64,000 bases of DNA from Paludibacteraceae bacterium (GTDB lineage: Bacteria > Bacteroidota > Bacteroidia > Bacteroidales > Paludibacteraceae), in NCBI GenBank assembly GCA_016285885.1, contig JAEERP010000006.1, forward strand, positions 1-64,000, given 5' to 3'. Position numbers and translations under genes: made by a program. This document shows positions 1 through 9,197 of this stretch, in pieces. The notes under the pieces are model-generated. The model worked only from the letters and a program-made list of their open reading frames with translations, ran no database searches and was not told the DNA's origin. Position 1 is the first letter of the stretch. Each line of letters begins with the position of its first letter.

Positions 1-3000
1 CACCTCGACCTTCCACTTCACCGGATCGCCCTTGCAGACCTCCTGTGCCTTGTTGTTTATCTTGTAGGACTGGTATACCGTGTACTCGTGGCTTGTCGTC
101 GTGCTCACGTCCGTGTCCACCGTCGGAACCGTCGTGCTCTCCGCTCCGCCATCAACCGACCAGTTCATCGCATTCGCGTAGAAGCTCTTGCTCTCGTCCT
201 TCTTCTCCTTCGCTACCAACGGCAAAGCTTGGTCTCCCTTGCAGTAATGGTAGGTGTTGCCCGTCGTGTCTGGCTCATAGACGCCTACTACAGTCACATT
301 AACCGTCATCATTTTACTCTCAGGGTATGGAGCTTGTTTGCTTTGTTGCGTCACATAGAATTTATATTCACCAGGGACATCCGTCACCACGGTCGGCTTA
401 GCATTATCACCCGACCCGTCCGGTTTTTTCTCCTGGTCATACCATTTGAGTTCATATATCGCATCCGTCGTGCTCACCAAATCGTCCATATCGACAGGAT
501 CGCCCATGCAGACGATTGTGTCACTCACCAAAGGCACAGGAGAAGAGCTAACCGTGACATGAACCTTCACGGCAGGACCCTCACAGCCATATTCGTTCAC
601 TTGGCGCACGAAGAAGAAATAAGTTGTATCGTAATCCAAAGAGACGAAAGGCTCGTCACCGCTCCAACCCGTAGTAGGAGCGCTCGAAGTCGACTCCAAC
701 GTCGGAACCCACTGCAAGGTGTGATCGACATCAGCCGTGGCGGCGCCCAACACAGAAGCCTTATTACCCGCATCCATCACAAAAGAGAGGGAAGGATTGG
801 TAATGGTCGGTTCGCCAGGATTAGGTTTCAAGATAATATTACGGACACGTTCGTCAGTAGGGCAATAGCCATTGGCTTCACCATAGAAGAAGATCTTTTT
901 TTGCTGAGTCGGGTCCTCACCCGCCGGCAACAAACTTCTGTCATAAACGAACTCGTCCCCCTCATAATCATTGCCATCATAAATCCATATGATCTTTGCG
1001 TCACTTGGCGTTTTATCTTTAGCCTGGAAGACAGTCTTTTCGCAGAGTTCATCGAAGTCATAGTCAAAATCCACTGTTGGTTTCACATCGACCTCGTACT
1101 TGCGTTTACCCTGACATCCATCAGATGTTTGAGCGATGAAATAGTAGACTTCCTTATCATTGCTCTTATGAGAGATTTCATAAGAGAGGGCATCACTGTT
1201 ATCAGAGAGAGGAACTACCGTAGCGCCAGCCTCGCTGGTCCAACCCCAAGCCACCACCTCAGAAGGAAGGGAAGGAGCAACCAACGTCACCGCCGCATCC
1301 ACGCAAGCGGAAGTCGTCGCCGTCGCTCCGAGGTCCAAGTCGCCCGCACGGGTGATGGTGAAAGGCTCCGTGATGGAGTAGTTACGGCAAGCGTCATCAA
1401 TATCAGCCTTATTCGGATCATTCACAAATTCATCCAACACATCCGAGGTAGCCACCACCACGCGGAACTGCATCTTATCCTCTGTATAATCCTTCGTATT
1501 GATCGTAAATTCATTGACACTCTCCAAACCAGATATATTGCGCCATGTATTGCCCATATCGCCGCTATACTGGAACAAAAACCTACGATTAACACCGAAG
1601 AAATTCTTCAACATCTCACTCTCAGGGGCATCAATCATAAACTCCATATCCGAACAGATGGTGGAGTCTTTCGCAAAAGTGGAGATATCCGAGTAAGCCT
1701 CCAAAGAAGGAGGAGAGCAAACCATGAATTTGATGTCATCCAAGATCAAGTCATTTCCGCTTTGCCAATAACTTTGGTCAGACGTAGTTCCCGAACCATT
1801 TGTACTCAAGACCTCCAGTTTCACACTGCGCGTACCAGAGCCACTCAGTTCGAATTGTCCATTCACACGCTCCCATCCCCCATTCATCGACGCCTGCACA
1901 TCGGCTTGCTCGTGCAAAACGGTTCCATCCTTAGAATCGACGACTCTAACTGTAATGATAGGAGGATAAGACGTTCCACCCGCAGAAAGATTGGCGAACC
2001 AAGCCTCGTAAAAGATCGTTTTTCCTGTACAAATATCAGGGAATTCAGCTTCAAACACTGGACCCGTATAAAAGAAATCCACATTAATAGCCAATGCGGC
2101 GGAATTTGACTCACCAGTAATTACAGAAGTATGGTCATTATGCACACCCTTCATCCAGTTCGCATAATTTCCATCAGGCAACGCATATCCATTAGGAGTT
2201 GGAACCACGATAGCATAATATCCGTCATCCACTTTGCCAGGTGTTTTACCACTTTTACAATCAGTACATTGCGTTTTCCCATCATCAAATATATGACCTG
2301 GCAAATCATACGAAACATCCGACCAATATTTAGGCCAAGCGGCAGGTGTGGTCGTCGAGTTTCCATCCCTGTCCAAGTAGGTGTGGTCTCCCGTAAAGCG
2401 ACCGAATGTCTCCCACATAAGTGTACGGCGTGACGCCGGTTTACCATTCTGTTCGCAGCACATAATACTCTTCACCTCCAATTCGTTCGAAGGCGCACCA
2501 TCTACCAAGCAACGGAACGTTTCATCCTCCTGCATCTCATACAATAGGCTTTTTTTATTGCCGACTTCCTTCCAAGTACCATGGTCATATCGTTGCCAAG
2601 AATAGGTGCTCGCATTGTATTCCTTGTCAAGGAAGAGCAATGTTTGTTCTCCCTTACATGCTTCCGAGCCTTGGCTCGAACGAGCGACAGGATCGAGAGT
2701 ACCCTCTAGCGTGATTTTAGTGATTCCAATCGCATATCCCTCTTCCTTTCCGGAATAAGGGAAAAGGAATGCCAAATTCATATCCCTCTTCAACACCGTA
2801 CCGGAGAGTTTTAGCGTCTGCTTCACTTGCGGCGTCGACACTTGAGGAGAAGCAGCATTGCCTAAATCCGTATCATAGTCCGATGCGCCATACCCATTCG
2901 GATCAATCGAGAACTTAAAGCTCAAAGGCGTACCGACCGTCAATTTCGAGTTAAGCACATAATATTCAACTGTGATATTGAACTTTGTTCCCGTCTTCAA

Positions 3001-3411
3001 ACCACTGACATCGTAAGTGAGGAAAGGAGTCATCGGTTCCATAGCCCCCCCATACTGAATAACGAGCATAGGGTCATCCTCATCCAAATAAGTAGAGTTC
3101 AAAATGCTCGGATTATTTACCACACTGTAAATAAAATCCCTATGGGCAGTCGTTTTCCTATAATTGGCGGCATCCGGATCATATTCCGCCGTCGTAGAGA
3201 GATGGTTTCCCGAAACACCCTCCTGCACCACTGAGTTCAAATCCCAAGGGACAGAATCACCGGAATTAACATAAGGCGAAAAATCCGTACTCGCTATCAC
3301 CGCAGCGGAAGCCGAACTCCACAACGAAACGCAAACCCACAACACCAGCGTTGCAATAGGTTTGCAATATTGACATAACTTTTCAGTTTTCATATCGTTC
3401 ATCTTTTTCAT
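1..3411 (-). CDS. Giant secreted surface protein with Ig-like repeats, N-terminal part
   Basis: The reading frame is open from an ATG at 3411 to base 1, giving 1137 residues with no stop, so the C-terminus lies outside the window. It begins with a basic stretch and a hydrophobic signal sequence (VLWVCVSLWSSASA), so the product is exported. No enzyme motif is visible. From about residue 250 onward, short modules recur that open with a cysteine motif such as ACKGEQTLLF, TICSDMEF, IVCMGDPVDM, HYCKGDQALPL and EVCKGDPVKW, spaced by roughly 80 to 120 residues. This is the pattern of Ig-like/PKD-like stalk modules in large Bacteroidota surface proteins that often end in a T9SS sorting domain; that domain would lie past the left edge, so this assignment is inference. 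Three in-frame ATGs lie within the first seven codons; 3411 is the most upstream. A promoter-like TACATTTG lies 55 bases upstream. Confidence 0.85.
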   Translation of the reverse strand, partial: MKKMNDMKTEKLCQYCKPIATLVLWVCVSLWSSASAAVIASTDFSPYVNSGDSVPWDLNSVVQEGVSGNHLSTTAEYDPDAANYRKTTAHRDFIYSVVNNPSILNSTYLDEDDPMLVIQYGGAMEPMTPFLTYDVSGLKTGTKFNITVEYYVLNSKLTVGTPLSFKFSIDPNGYGASDYDTDLGNAASPQVSTPQVKQTLKLSGTVLKRDMNLAFLFPYSGKEEGYAIGITKITLEGTLDPVARSSQGSEACKGEQTLLFLDKEYNASTYSWQRYDHGTWKEVGNKKSLLYEMQEDETFRCLVDGAPSNELEVKSIMCCEQNGKPASRRTLMWETFGRFTGDHTYLDRDGNSTTTPAAWPKYWSDVSYDLPGHIFDDGKTQCTDCKSGKTPGKVDDGYYAIVVPTPNGYALPDGNYANWMKGVHNDHTSVITGESNSAALAINVDFFYTGPVFEAEFPDICTGKTIFYEAWFANLSAGGTSYPPIITVRVVDSKDGTVLHEQADVQASMNGGWERVNGQFELSGSGTRSVKLEVLSTNGSGTTSDQSYWQSGNDLILDDIKFMVCSPPSLEAYSDISTFAKDSTICSDMEFMIDAPESEMLKNFFGVNRRFLFQYSGDMGNTWRNISGLESVNEFTINTKDYTEDKMQFRVVVATSDVLDEFVNDPNKADIDDACRNYSITEPFTITRAGDLDLGATATTSACVDAAVTLVAPSLPSEVVAWGWTSEAGATVVPLSDNSDALSYEISHKSNDKEVYYFIAQTSDGCQGKRKYEVDVKPTVDFDYDFDELCEKTVFQAKDKTPSDAKIIWIYDGNDYEGDEFVYDRSLLPAGEDPTQQKKIFFYGEANGYCPTDERVRNIILKPNPGEPTITNPSLSFVMDAGNKASVLGAATADVDHTLQWVPTLESTSSAPTTGWSGDEPFVSLDYDTTYFFFVRQVNEYGCEGPAVKVHVTVSSSPVPLVSDTIVCMGDPVDMDDLVSTTDAIYELKWYDQEKKPDGSGDNAKPTVVTDVPGEYKFYVTQQSKQAPYPESKMMTVNVTVVGVYEPDTTGNTYHYCKGDQALPLVAKEKKDESKSFYANAMNWSVDGGAESTTVPTVDTDVSTTTSHEYTVYQSYKINNKAQEVCKGDPVKWKVEV

Positions 3412-3465
3412 TTCAAATGTAATAATTATTCCCTATTATCTGCATATATACTAGTCTTACCCATA

Positions 3466-3473
3466 CAAATGTA
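3466..3473 (-). promoter_or_regulatory. -7 promoter element for the giant surface protein
   Basis: The minus strand reads TACATTTG, an exact match to the Bacteroidota -7 consensus TAnnTTTG, and would give a leader of about 50 bases. A second identical octamer at 3414-3421 sits only two bases before the start codon and is probably not used as a promoter. Confidence 0.55.
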
Positions 3474-3569
3474 ATACAAAAATTCAAAACAAAGAAACAT
3501 TTACACTATGAAATCTATTTTTGTTTTTCGAACACCTAACATCACATACAACAATTCCACATGGCGGAA

Positions 3570-3944
3570 TCATTTGCGGAAGACGAAATAGACCGCCAAC
3601 ACCAGGCATACGAACGCCGCCGCATGGTTCCAATGGAACGATTCTCCCTTGAAGGCGAGCGTCACAATACAAGTGAAGACACAGATGGAAATCACCTCCT
3701 GCAACACCTTCAACTGCATCAAGGAGAATGGGCCACCCATGATCTGCGAACCGATACGGTTAGCGGGAATCATAAAGAAATACTCCAACAAGGCGATGCC
3801 CCAACTAAAGAGGATGATAAGGATCAGCGGCCAATCAGTCGAGATCTTCATCTCCTGCAACTTCAGATTACCATACCATGCGAAGGTCATAAAAACGTTC
3901 GACACCACCAGCAAAAGGATGGTCAATAAACCTTTAGTACCCAT
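3570..3944 (-). CDS. DMT-family (DUF486-like) small membrane protein
   Basis: A 124-residue, very hydrophobic protein with four predicted membrane segments, beginning MGTKGLLTILLL. The motif pair FAWYGNL and the central LEYFFMIPANRIG are characteristic of the DUF486 family, often annotated as a DMT (drug/metabolite transporter) superfamily protein. Its substrate is unknown, and the length equals the usual size of the family, so it is complete. It is a single gene between two surface-protein units, with its own TACATTTG promoter 24 bases upstream. No regulatory site other than this promoter is visible. Family assignment is firm; a transport role is only inferred from the superfamily. Confidence 0.9.
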   Translation of the reverse strand: MGTKGLLTILLLVVSNVFMTFAWYGNLKLQEMKISTDWPLILIILFSWGIALLEYFFMIPANRIGSQIMGGPFSLMQLKVLQEVISICVFTCIVTLAFKGESFHWNHAAAFVCLVLAVYFVFRK

Positions 3945-3967
3945 TTCCTTCTATTCTAAATCCACGA

Positions 3968-3975
3968 CAAATGTA
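3968..3975 (-). promoter_or_regulatory. -7 promoter element for the DMT-family gene
   Basis: The minus strand reads TACATTTG, an exact TAnnTTTG match, which would place transcription start about 15 bases before the ATG at 3944. Confidence 0.55.
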
Positions 3976-4092
3976 CATAAAAATTACAGGTAAGTTCCAA
4001 AGATTCACTTTTTTATTAAACAGGCAATGCTATTCACCTGAAAATCAATCCTCAGAACCTACCCGTAATACTCTCTGCGACATGACAAGCCG

Positions 4093-6897
4093 CTATTTAC
4101 TTGCGACCGCCGGTGCGATTCCACTCGAGCAACCGCACTTGTTCTCCGCCACGTCTGTCTTCGTAAACCGGACACCCATGATCGGACCGAACATGACAAG
4201 GTGGGCGATGTCCGCTTCGTTCTTCCACATGTAGTTGATATTAGTTTCCCCTCGTTTTTTAAGGGTGGAATTCCTGAAATCAACTTTCCAGCAACTGTAA
4301 AGAGGTTCGTTACCTATCCCATCCCGCACCAATATCGTCACATCCGTTGTTTTATCCTTGTTCCTATGAACGACAGCCTCAGCATCGTCTTGAAGGAAGA
4401 TCGATGTGATGCGCTGCTCATCATCCAGGAATGTCGTCTTTTCCTTAAAGCCGCTGTTTTTCAACGAATTCTCAATATCCTTGGTCAATGACTGGGATAG
4501 ACTTAACGTGTAGAATGTGGTCGAATCGGAAGAGCCCATAAGGATGCTCGAGGCTGCTCTGTAAAGAGCGTCGGTGAGATAGCTTGAGTTCATCTCATCG
4601 TCAACATTCTTGTTCTTGACGTCAGCCGATCCGTACAGATAAATTTCATCGTCGAGCTGGCCATCCTCGCTCATCGCATAGTTCGTTTCGAACGTATAGA
4701 TGTCATCCGCTTGGGCATAAACGTTTTTGCTACCGCTTATCACGTTCATCTGATCGGTAAGCAGATAAACCGTAAGCTTACGTGACATCACGGATGCTTT
4801 ATCAAACTCGTTCTCCAATATGAGCATACCGCCATAGTCGGGGCTCTTGTACCAAGCCTGATACTTACGGACATCCCTTCCATTCTTCGTTTTTCTTTGG
4901 AACATTTCCGTGTATTTATCCTTCTTCGTGTTGAATTTCACGGTCCGGTCTCCAATAATCGCATAGATACAGTTCGGGTCTGGCTTATCACCAGCGCACA
5001 CCTCAATTCCTCCAAGGTCTATGTTTCCGTCAATCTGATCAATCTTTCTCTTGACCATCTTCCCATTGCAGTCGATCTTGACCTTCGCGCTGACACCCTT
5101 CACGTCTACGGGCAAATCGACGTCAAAGTATCCGAATTTCGAGGACTGCGAGATTACCTGTTTGTTTTTTCCATGGCCTATTATGATGGACATCATCGCC
5201 TTGGACGGACCACAAGTGTTGACGATGGAGCCTTTCACCGAAAAGCCCATCGGGACGTTAATATCAGGCATATAAATCCTAAGACGACCATCTAACGTAT
5301 CAGTCACACTGTTGGATTTCACTCCATATCCATCTTCAGCTTTGACATATGCGGTGACCTCCCTCGCATCTTTGGAGACATTGAAAGAATAGAAGGTATG
5401 GGTGTAAATGCGGCTTTCTATATCGTACTCCTTCTTTCCGATGACCGCTGTGACTTTGATAGGCTTATTGATGGTTTTCCCATTGGTGCCGCGAACAAAT
5501 CCGTAAACATTTATCGGTCTGTCAATCACGAAGTCATAGCTTTTATCCTCACCTATCTCCCAAGGGTTTCCGAACACATACTTCTTATACGTCCCACGCT
5601 TGTCTATCGCAACGGATTTATCATCAACGAAGAGAGAGAAAGGGCCTTTCGCATTATAGTAGAACGTATACAATCCATCCGATTTCGTCACGGCTGACAC
5701 ATTGTCTGTGCGTACGACGACACCACCCATCGGAGCACCCTCCTTGTCCGTCACTTTTCCATGAAGGCAAGGCATAGTCGGGAGGACGACGTTCTGCACA
5801 TAACAAGACCCCGCACGTATTCCATCGACATCGTAGATAGGGTTATTTACGCAATCGGCATAATCTTCCGGCTTTACCGTCACAAAGACGGGAGTGTATT
5901 GTGGCACATACGCACTGTAATAACCTGCGGTATCAGTATATGCGCACGTCTGGGAGATTGTCACCAACACGTGAGGCAATGGTTTCCCGTCCTTGTTCGT
6001 CACACGACCCATGATGGTCGCCCTAGTATACGGATTATCAAGATTATGCCAAGAGAAATGTTTGACATTTCCCACGTAGGAATCACCCTTTTTCGTGGCT
6101 ATACCCTCTTCGATCCATGTACCTTTCTCCTCGTCGAAATACCAAAGAGGAATTTTGTCGTATTTCTGCTCCTCTTTGAATCCATCAGGGATGGGAAAGG
6201 TAAGCGTGCTTTCCGCACCCTCTTTCAGTTGAAGCTTCTGGCCTAAGGAATCCTTCATCGTCACCTCGACCATGCCATACGAGACGAGGACGACGGACTT
6301 CCCATCAGCAGTCACTCCACTCATGTCTCCTCCAGGCATCTCTTTGGTGAAGGTTTCCGAGTTAGGATTCAGATAGTATGCGCTAGCGAATACGGAACCA
6401 TTGAAATCCTTCCCATCTTTTTCGTAGACCATGGAGTTGGCAGGAATCATGATTTTCATTTTGCCCACCTCGATCGTCGCGCCTTGGCTGTTATAGAAAC
6501 GAGCAACCTCCGAGACGCCCTCCTTGCTGTCCTGCGGCATCATAACAGCATCGATCCGAGCTTCCCCGTCGAGGATATCCGCCGTACGGACCACAGAAAA
6601 GAAATCCCGCAGTTCGAACTTCACCACGCATCTACCATTCACAACACGACATTTATCGAACGAATAGACTCCGCTCCCGTTCGTAAACACAGTATCCTCA
6701 CCGCTCATGACCAACACATTCTCCAACGCGTTACCGCCCGCATCACAGACAATGCCGTAGACATGCGTGTTGGAGACTGAGTCCGCATACGTATAATCAC
6801 TACATTGCTTCAGGTTTTCTTTGGAATTATCACAACCACTAAACAACACCAGAAGTGCCGCGATTGCCCCGAACGCCAGTTTTTTCATGTTTTCCAT
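4093..6897 (-). CDS. Surface lipoprotein with carboxypeptidase-regulatory-like domains
   Basis: A 934-residue protein with a lipoprotein signal: a basic start, a hydrophobic run and the lipobox LFSGC, so Cys22 (counting from the first Met) should be lipidated. At least four stretches follow the carboxypeptidase regulatory-like beta-sandwich pattern (V-x-G-x-V-x-D-x-x-G-x-P-L-x-x-V-x-V): near residues 46-90 (YGIVCDAGG), 292-345 (GRVTNKDGKPLPHV), 380-430 (GKVTDKEGAPMGGV) and 475-520 (YGFVRGTNGKTI). The last third has no domain I recognise; it ends in a Cys-Gly-Cys motif. It is the third gene of an operon with two secreted BspA-like proteins, 34 bases downstream of the second. I infer that it is anchored in a membrane and displays or scaffolds extracellular partners. 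An alternative start, MKKLAFG, lies three codons in. Confidence 0.85.
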   Translation of the reverse strand: MENMKKLAFGAIAALLVLFSGCDNSKENLKQCSDYTYADSVSNTHVYGIVCDAGGNALENVLVMSGEDTVFTNGSGVYSFDKCRVVNGRCVVKFELRDFFSVVRTADILDGEARIDAVMMPQDSKEGVSEVARFYNSQGATIEVGKMKIMIPANSMVYEKDGKDFNGSVFASAYYLNPNSETFTKEMPGGDMSGVTADGKSVVLVSYGMVEVTMKDSLGQKLQLKEGAESTLTFPIPDGFKEEQKYDKIPLWYFDEEKGTWIEEGIATKKGDSYVGNVKHFSWHNLDNPYTRATIMGRVTNKDGKPLPHVLVTISQTCAYTDTAGYYSAYVPQYTPVFVTVKPEDYADCVNNPIYDVDGIRAGSCYVQNVVLPTMPCLHGKVTDKEGAPMGGVVVRTDNVSAVTKSDGLYTFYYNAKGPFSLFVDDKSVAIDKRGTYKKYVFGNPWEIGEDKSYDFVIDRPINVYGFVRGTNGKTINKPIKVTAVIGKKEYDIESRIYTHTFYSFNVSKDAREVTAYVKAEDGYGVKSNSVTDTLDGRLRIYMPDINVPMGFSVKGSIVNTCGPSKAMMSIIIGHGKNKQVISQSSKFGYFDVDLPVDVKGVSAKVKIDCNGKMVKRKIDQIDGNIDLGGIEVCAGDKPDPNCIYAIIGDRTVKFNTKKDKYTEMFQRKTKNGRDVRKYQAWYKSPDYGGMLILENEFDKASVMSRKLTVYLLTDQMNVISGSKNVYAQADDIYTFETNYAMSEDGQLDDEIYLYGSADVKNKNVDDEMNSSYLTDALYRAASSILMGSSDSTTFYTLSLSQSLTKDIENSLKNSGFKEKTTFLDDEQRITSIFLQDDAEAVVHRNKDKTTDVTILVRDGIGNEPLYSCWKVDFRNSTLKKRGETNINYMWKNEADIAHLVMFGPIMGVRFTKTDVAENKCGCSSGIAPAVASK

Positions 6898-6931
6898 AAG
6901 ATATCCTCTTTTAAAGTTATTATTCAGTTAT

Positions 6932-8062
6932 TTAGAAACCAAATGCCTTTTTCAGGTCATCCACTTTTTTATTGAGATTGTTTTCCCGTTCTTTCGCCGC
7001 ATTTTTCTCTTTCACCTCTTCCTTCGTGCGCACTTGCAATCCAAAAGGATCTCTTCCGGAAGCATCCAACAAACTCTCTGTGTCTGTGATAGGCTTTCCA
7101 TCCAAGGTGAAATATGAGTATTTTTCTCCCTTTTTACATCTAAACAATGTTTCATTCATCACGAATTCGTCATAGGTATCCTTCTTACCTGTATAAAAGT
7201 TCATACATACGAATTCGGGCATAGGCAACATATCAATGTCAGTTCCGACCTTCTCGTACTTAGACGATTTGTATTTACACGTGATTTGGGGAGCAGAATT
7301 TCCTCCCAAAGTTCGAAATCCGGAATAGGCGTTTACAGCCTCGTAGCGGAAGACTCCGAACATCAACATGCGGTCATAGAAGTCTTTCCCCCAAGAGTTC
7401 CTAAGCCAATCCACCCATACATTTTTTCCTATCGTATAGAGCAGTCGTCTGTCCATGCCAACGGGGACTGCGTTTCTGTCTCCATGAACGACATAGAAAT
7501 CCGGCAGGTCTTCTTTGTTCTCGAATGTATTCTCAAAATAGATCATAAGGGGTGCGTCGTCGTTGATGTTGACATTGCGGGAGTACAACAGAAGCACTTT
7601 CGACTTCATGCCCTCGAATACGTTACGCTTCATTCTCGTAGCTGGTGGCACAGCCAACACACCAGAGGTAATTTCCAAATCACGGAATGCCTCATCCCCA
7701 ATGAATTTTAATCCGAAAGGAATGATAAGGTTCTTTAGCCTAGCGCCTCTAAAAGCACCCGCTCCGATTCCCCTGACATTGTATTCAGCCAAAACCGTCG
7801 TGTCTTTCCTGCAAAACGTCGAAGGATATAAGACGATAGGAGGGATCGCCACAGAACTATCCGAAACAGTGACTCCGCTCACATATACTTCGCCTACGTT
7901 CTTAAGGGTCCTTTTATTCTCACCCGCCGACCATCGAGGCATTATCGTCTCAGAAGATATAACATATACCAAACCATCTTTCTCGAAGGAGACACCCCTC
8001 TGATCCGCAACCGCCGGAAGGCAAAAGAGAAGCACGAATAATATTATCACCACATTTCTCAT
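6932..8062 (-). CDS. Secreted BspA-like protein, paralogue B
   Basis: A 376-residue protein with a signal peptide (VVIILFVLLFCLPAVA), then a beta-rich region with degenerate BspA/TpLRR-type units such as IGAGAFRGARLKNLIIPFG and IGDEAFRDLEITSG at about residues 100-150. The final 50 residues are charged and predicted helical (KTKEEVKEKNAAKERENN), possibly a coiled coil. It resembles the upstream gene product along its length: EKDG-x-x-Y near the N-terminus, a VIPP/AIPP segment, the LRR-like units and a late Y-x-T-L-[DN]-G-K motif. Its start overlaps the stop of that gene by four bases (ATGA), which implies translational coupling. BspA-like repeats usually mediate binding to host or other cells; for this protein that is only inference. 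Confidence 0.8.
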   Translation of the reverse strand: MRNVVIILFVLLFCLPAVADQRGVSFEKDGLVYVISSETIMPRWSAGENKRTLKNVGEVYVSGVTVSDSSVAIPPIVLYPSTFCRKDTTVLAEYNVRGIGAGAFRGARLKNLIIPFGLKFIGDEAFRDLEITSGVLAVPPATRMKRNVFEGMKSKVLLLYSRNVNINDDAPLMIYFENTFENKEDLPDFYVVHGDRNAVPVGMDRRLLYTIGKNVWVDWLRNSWGKDFYDRMLMFGVFRYEAVNAYSGFRTLGGNSAPQITCKYKSSKYEKVGTDIDMLPMPEFVCMNFYTGKKDTYDEFVMNETLFRCKKGEKYSYFTLDGKPITDTESLLDASGRDPFGLQVRTKEEVKEKNAAKERENNLNKKVDDLKKAFGF

Positions 8063-9054
8063 TTCTTCATCTGTTTACCGTTCAACGTATATTTTGTCTC
8101 AACCTCCTTCTCTTTGTCTATAAACTTGACATACCAGCCCTTTTTCTGCGTGGCGTCCGGCACCGGAATAAATTGCTGATAATATAAAAGTTTCCTCCTG
8201 TTTTTCTTATTGATCACAGCATATCTGGATTGACGATAGTAATCATTGGTAAGAGTACCCCAAGGATATCCAAGGCCCTTCACGTTCACAGCGCTCACCA
8301 CAATGAGCAACCCATTCTTGTCTTTCACGGGTGTCGTGGAATAGGATCGCATGCCTAGGTTATACCCTCTGTCATTGAGTGCGTTCTTCATGAATGCCTC
8401 ATCACCATTGAACGCTTTACGGATCCACTTCGTGAAGTTGTTCGACGTAGCGCTGTAACAATCATCGTATACCCTGCAACCCCGAATGTATTTCAGCATT
8501 TCCGTTTTAATCTTAACTACCCCTTTGGGGGCACTAAAAACGAATCTCGATTCTTCTTTCTTTTTACGGAACGCATTCCCGATATTAATCCTTTTGGTTA
8601 TATCGAAAATCAGGTCAGCGTCAAGGCTATCGAACACGCCATCACCAAGATTAGCGATGTTGTGCACCACCAAAGCCCCACTTCCCACCTTCAATCCCGC
8701 AAAGCAGCCACTTCCCGCGAACTGGAGTTCGGGCAACCATATCCTATCGTGCTCATGCCCGAAAAACAGACTGTCGGTAAGCCCCACGACCCTGAATCTT
8801 TCCACAACCGGAGGGATGACAACGTCTTTAAGATTCTTGTCGACATTTATGACCATCAACTCTCCTGAGCAATAAAACTTGTCGGGTCCTTTTATGGTGT
8901 CGGGTGACTCCTTCCTGTCCACCACGAGATAGGAGACCAACACCTTGTAGGAGATGCCGTCCTTTTCAATGACGTCCCCCATTGACCACCCGTCGGCAAA
9001 CAGCCTGGATGTCAATACGAATGCGAATATGATTGTGAAAGCTATGCGCATCAT
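8059..9054 (-). CDS. Secreted BspA-like protein, paralogue A
   Basis: First gene of a three-gene operon; 331 residues with a signal peptide (MRIAFTIIFAFVLTSRLFA). The middle carries degenerate leucine-rich BspA-like units (LPELQFAGSGCFAGLKVGSG, NLGDGVFDSLDADLIFDI). It then diverges into a region with no recognised fold and ends at KYTLNGKQMKK. It is a tandem paralogue of the next gene, with which it shares residue order but modest identity. The start is preceded by TAAGGAG, one of few Shine-Dalgarno-like sequences in this window, and by a TATATTTG promoter. Met1 and Met2 are adjacent, so the exact start is uncertain by one codon. I do not recognise a named family beyond BspA-like repeats. Confidence 0.8.
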   Translation of the reverse strand: MMRIAFTIIFAFVLTSRLFADGWSMGDVIEKDGISYKVLVSYLVVDRKESPDTIKGPDKFYCSGELMVINVDKNLKDVVIPPVVERFRVVGLTDSLFFGHEHDRIWLPELQFAGSGCFAGLKVGSGALVVHNIANLGDGVFDSLDADLIFDITKRINIGNAFRKKKEESRFVFSAPKGVVKIKTEMLKYIRGCRVYDDCYSATSNNFTKWIRKAFNGDEAFMKNALNDRGYNLGMRSYSTTPVKDKNGLLIVVSAVNVKGLGYPWGTLTNDYYRQSRYAVINKKNRRKLLYYQQFIPVPDATQKKGWYVKFIDKEKEVETKYTLNGKQMKK

Positions 9055-9085
9055 CTCCTTACCCGTTTTTTTTTACTAAATAATA

Positions 9086-9093
9086 CAAATATA
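9086..9093 (-). promoter_or_regulatory. -7 promoter element for the BspA-like operon
   Basis: The minus strand reads TATATTTG, an exact TAnnTTTG match, 32 bases before the first ATG of the three-gene operon. It lies back to back with the promoter of the divergent polymerase gene. Confidence 0.6.
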
Positions 9094-9182
9094 AAAAAAT
9101 AATCAAATGATGAACACCCGTTCGGGAGGTTTTAGTTATTTACTATTTACTAATCAGGCACCAGAAATTTCCAGCCAATCCT

Positions 9183-9190
9183 TATCTTTG
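9183..9190 (+). promoter_or_regulatory. -7 promoter element for the Y-family polymerase gene
   Basis: TATCTTTG, an exact TAnnTTTG match. It ends only seven bases before the ATG at 9198, so the transcript would be leaderless or nearly so. Confidence 0.6.
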
Positions 9191-9197
9191 CAACACT

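Noticed and set aside
88-2109. A 673-codon plus-strand open frame
   Set aside because: It is antisense to the giant surface protein, is rich in Arg/His/Ile with no family resemblance, and arises from the codon bias of the real minus-strand gene.
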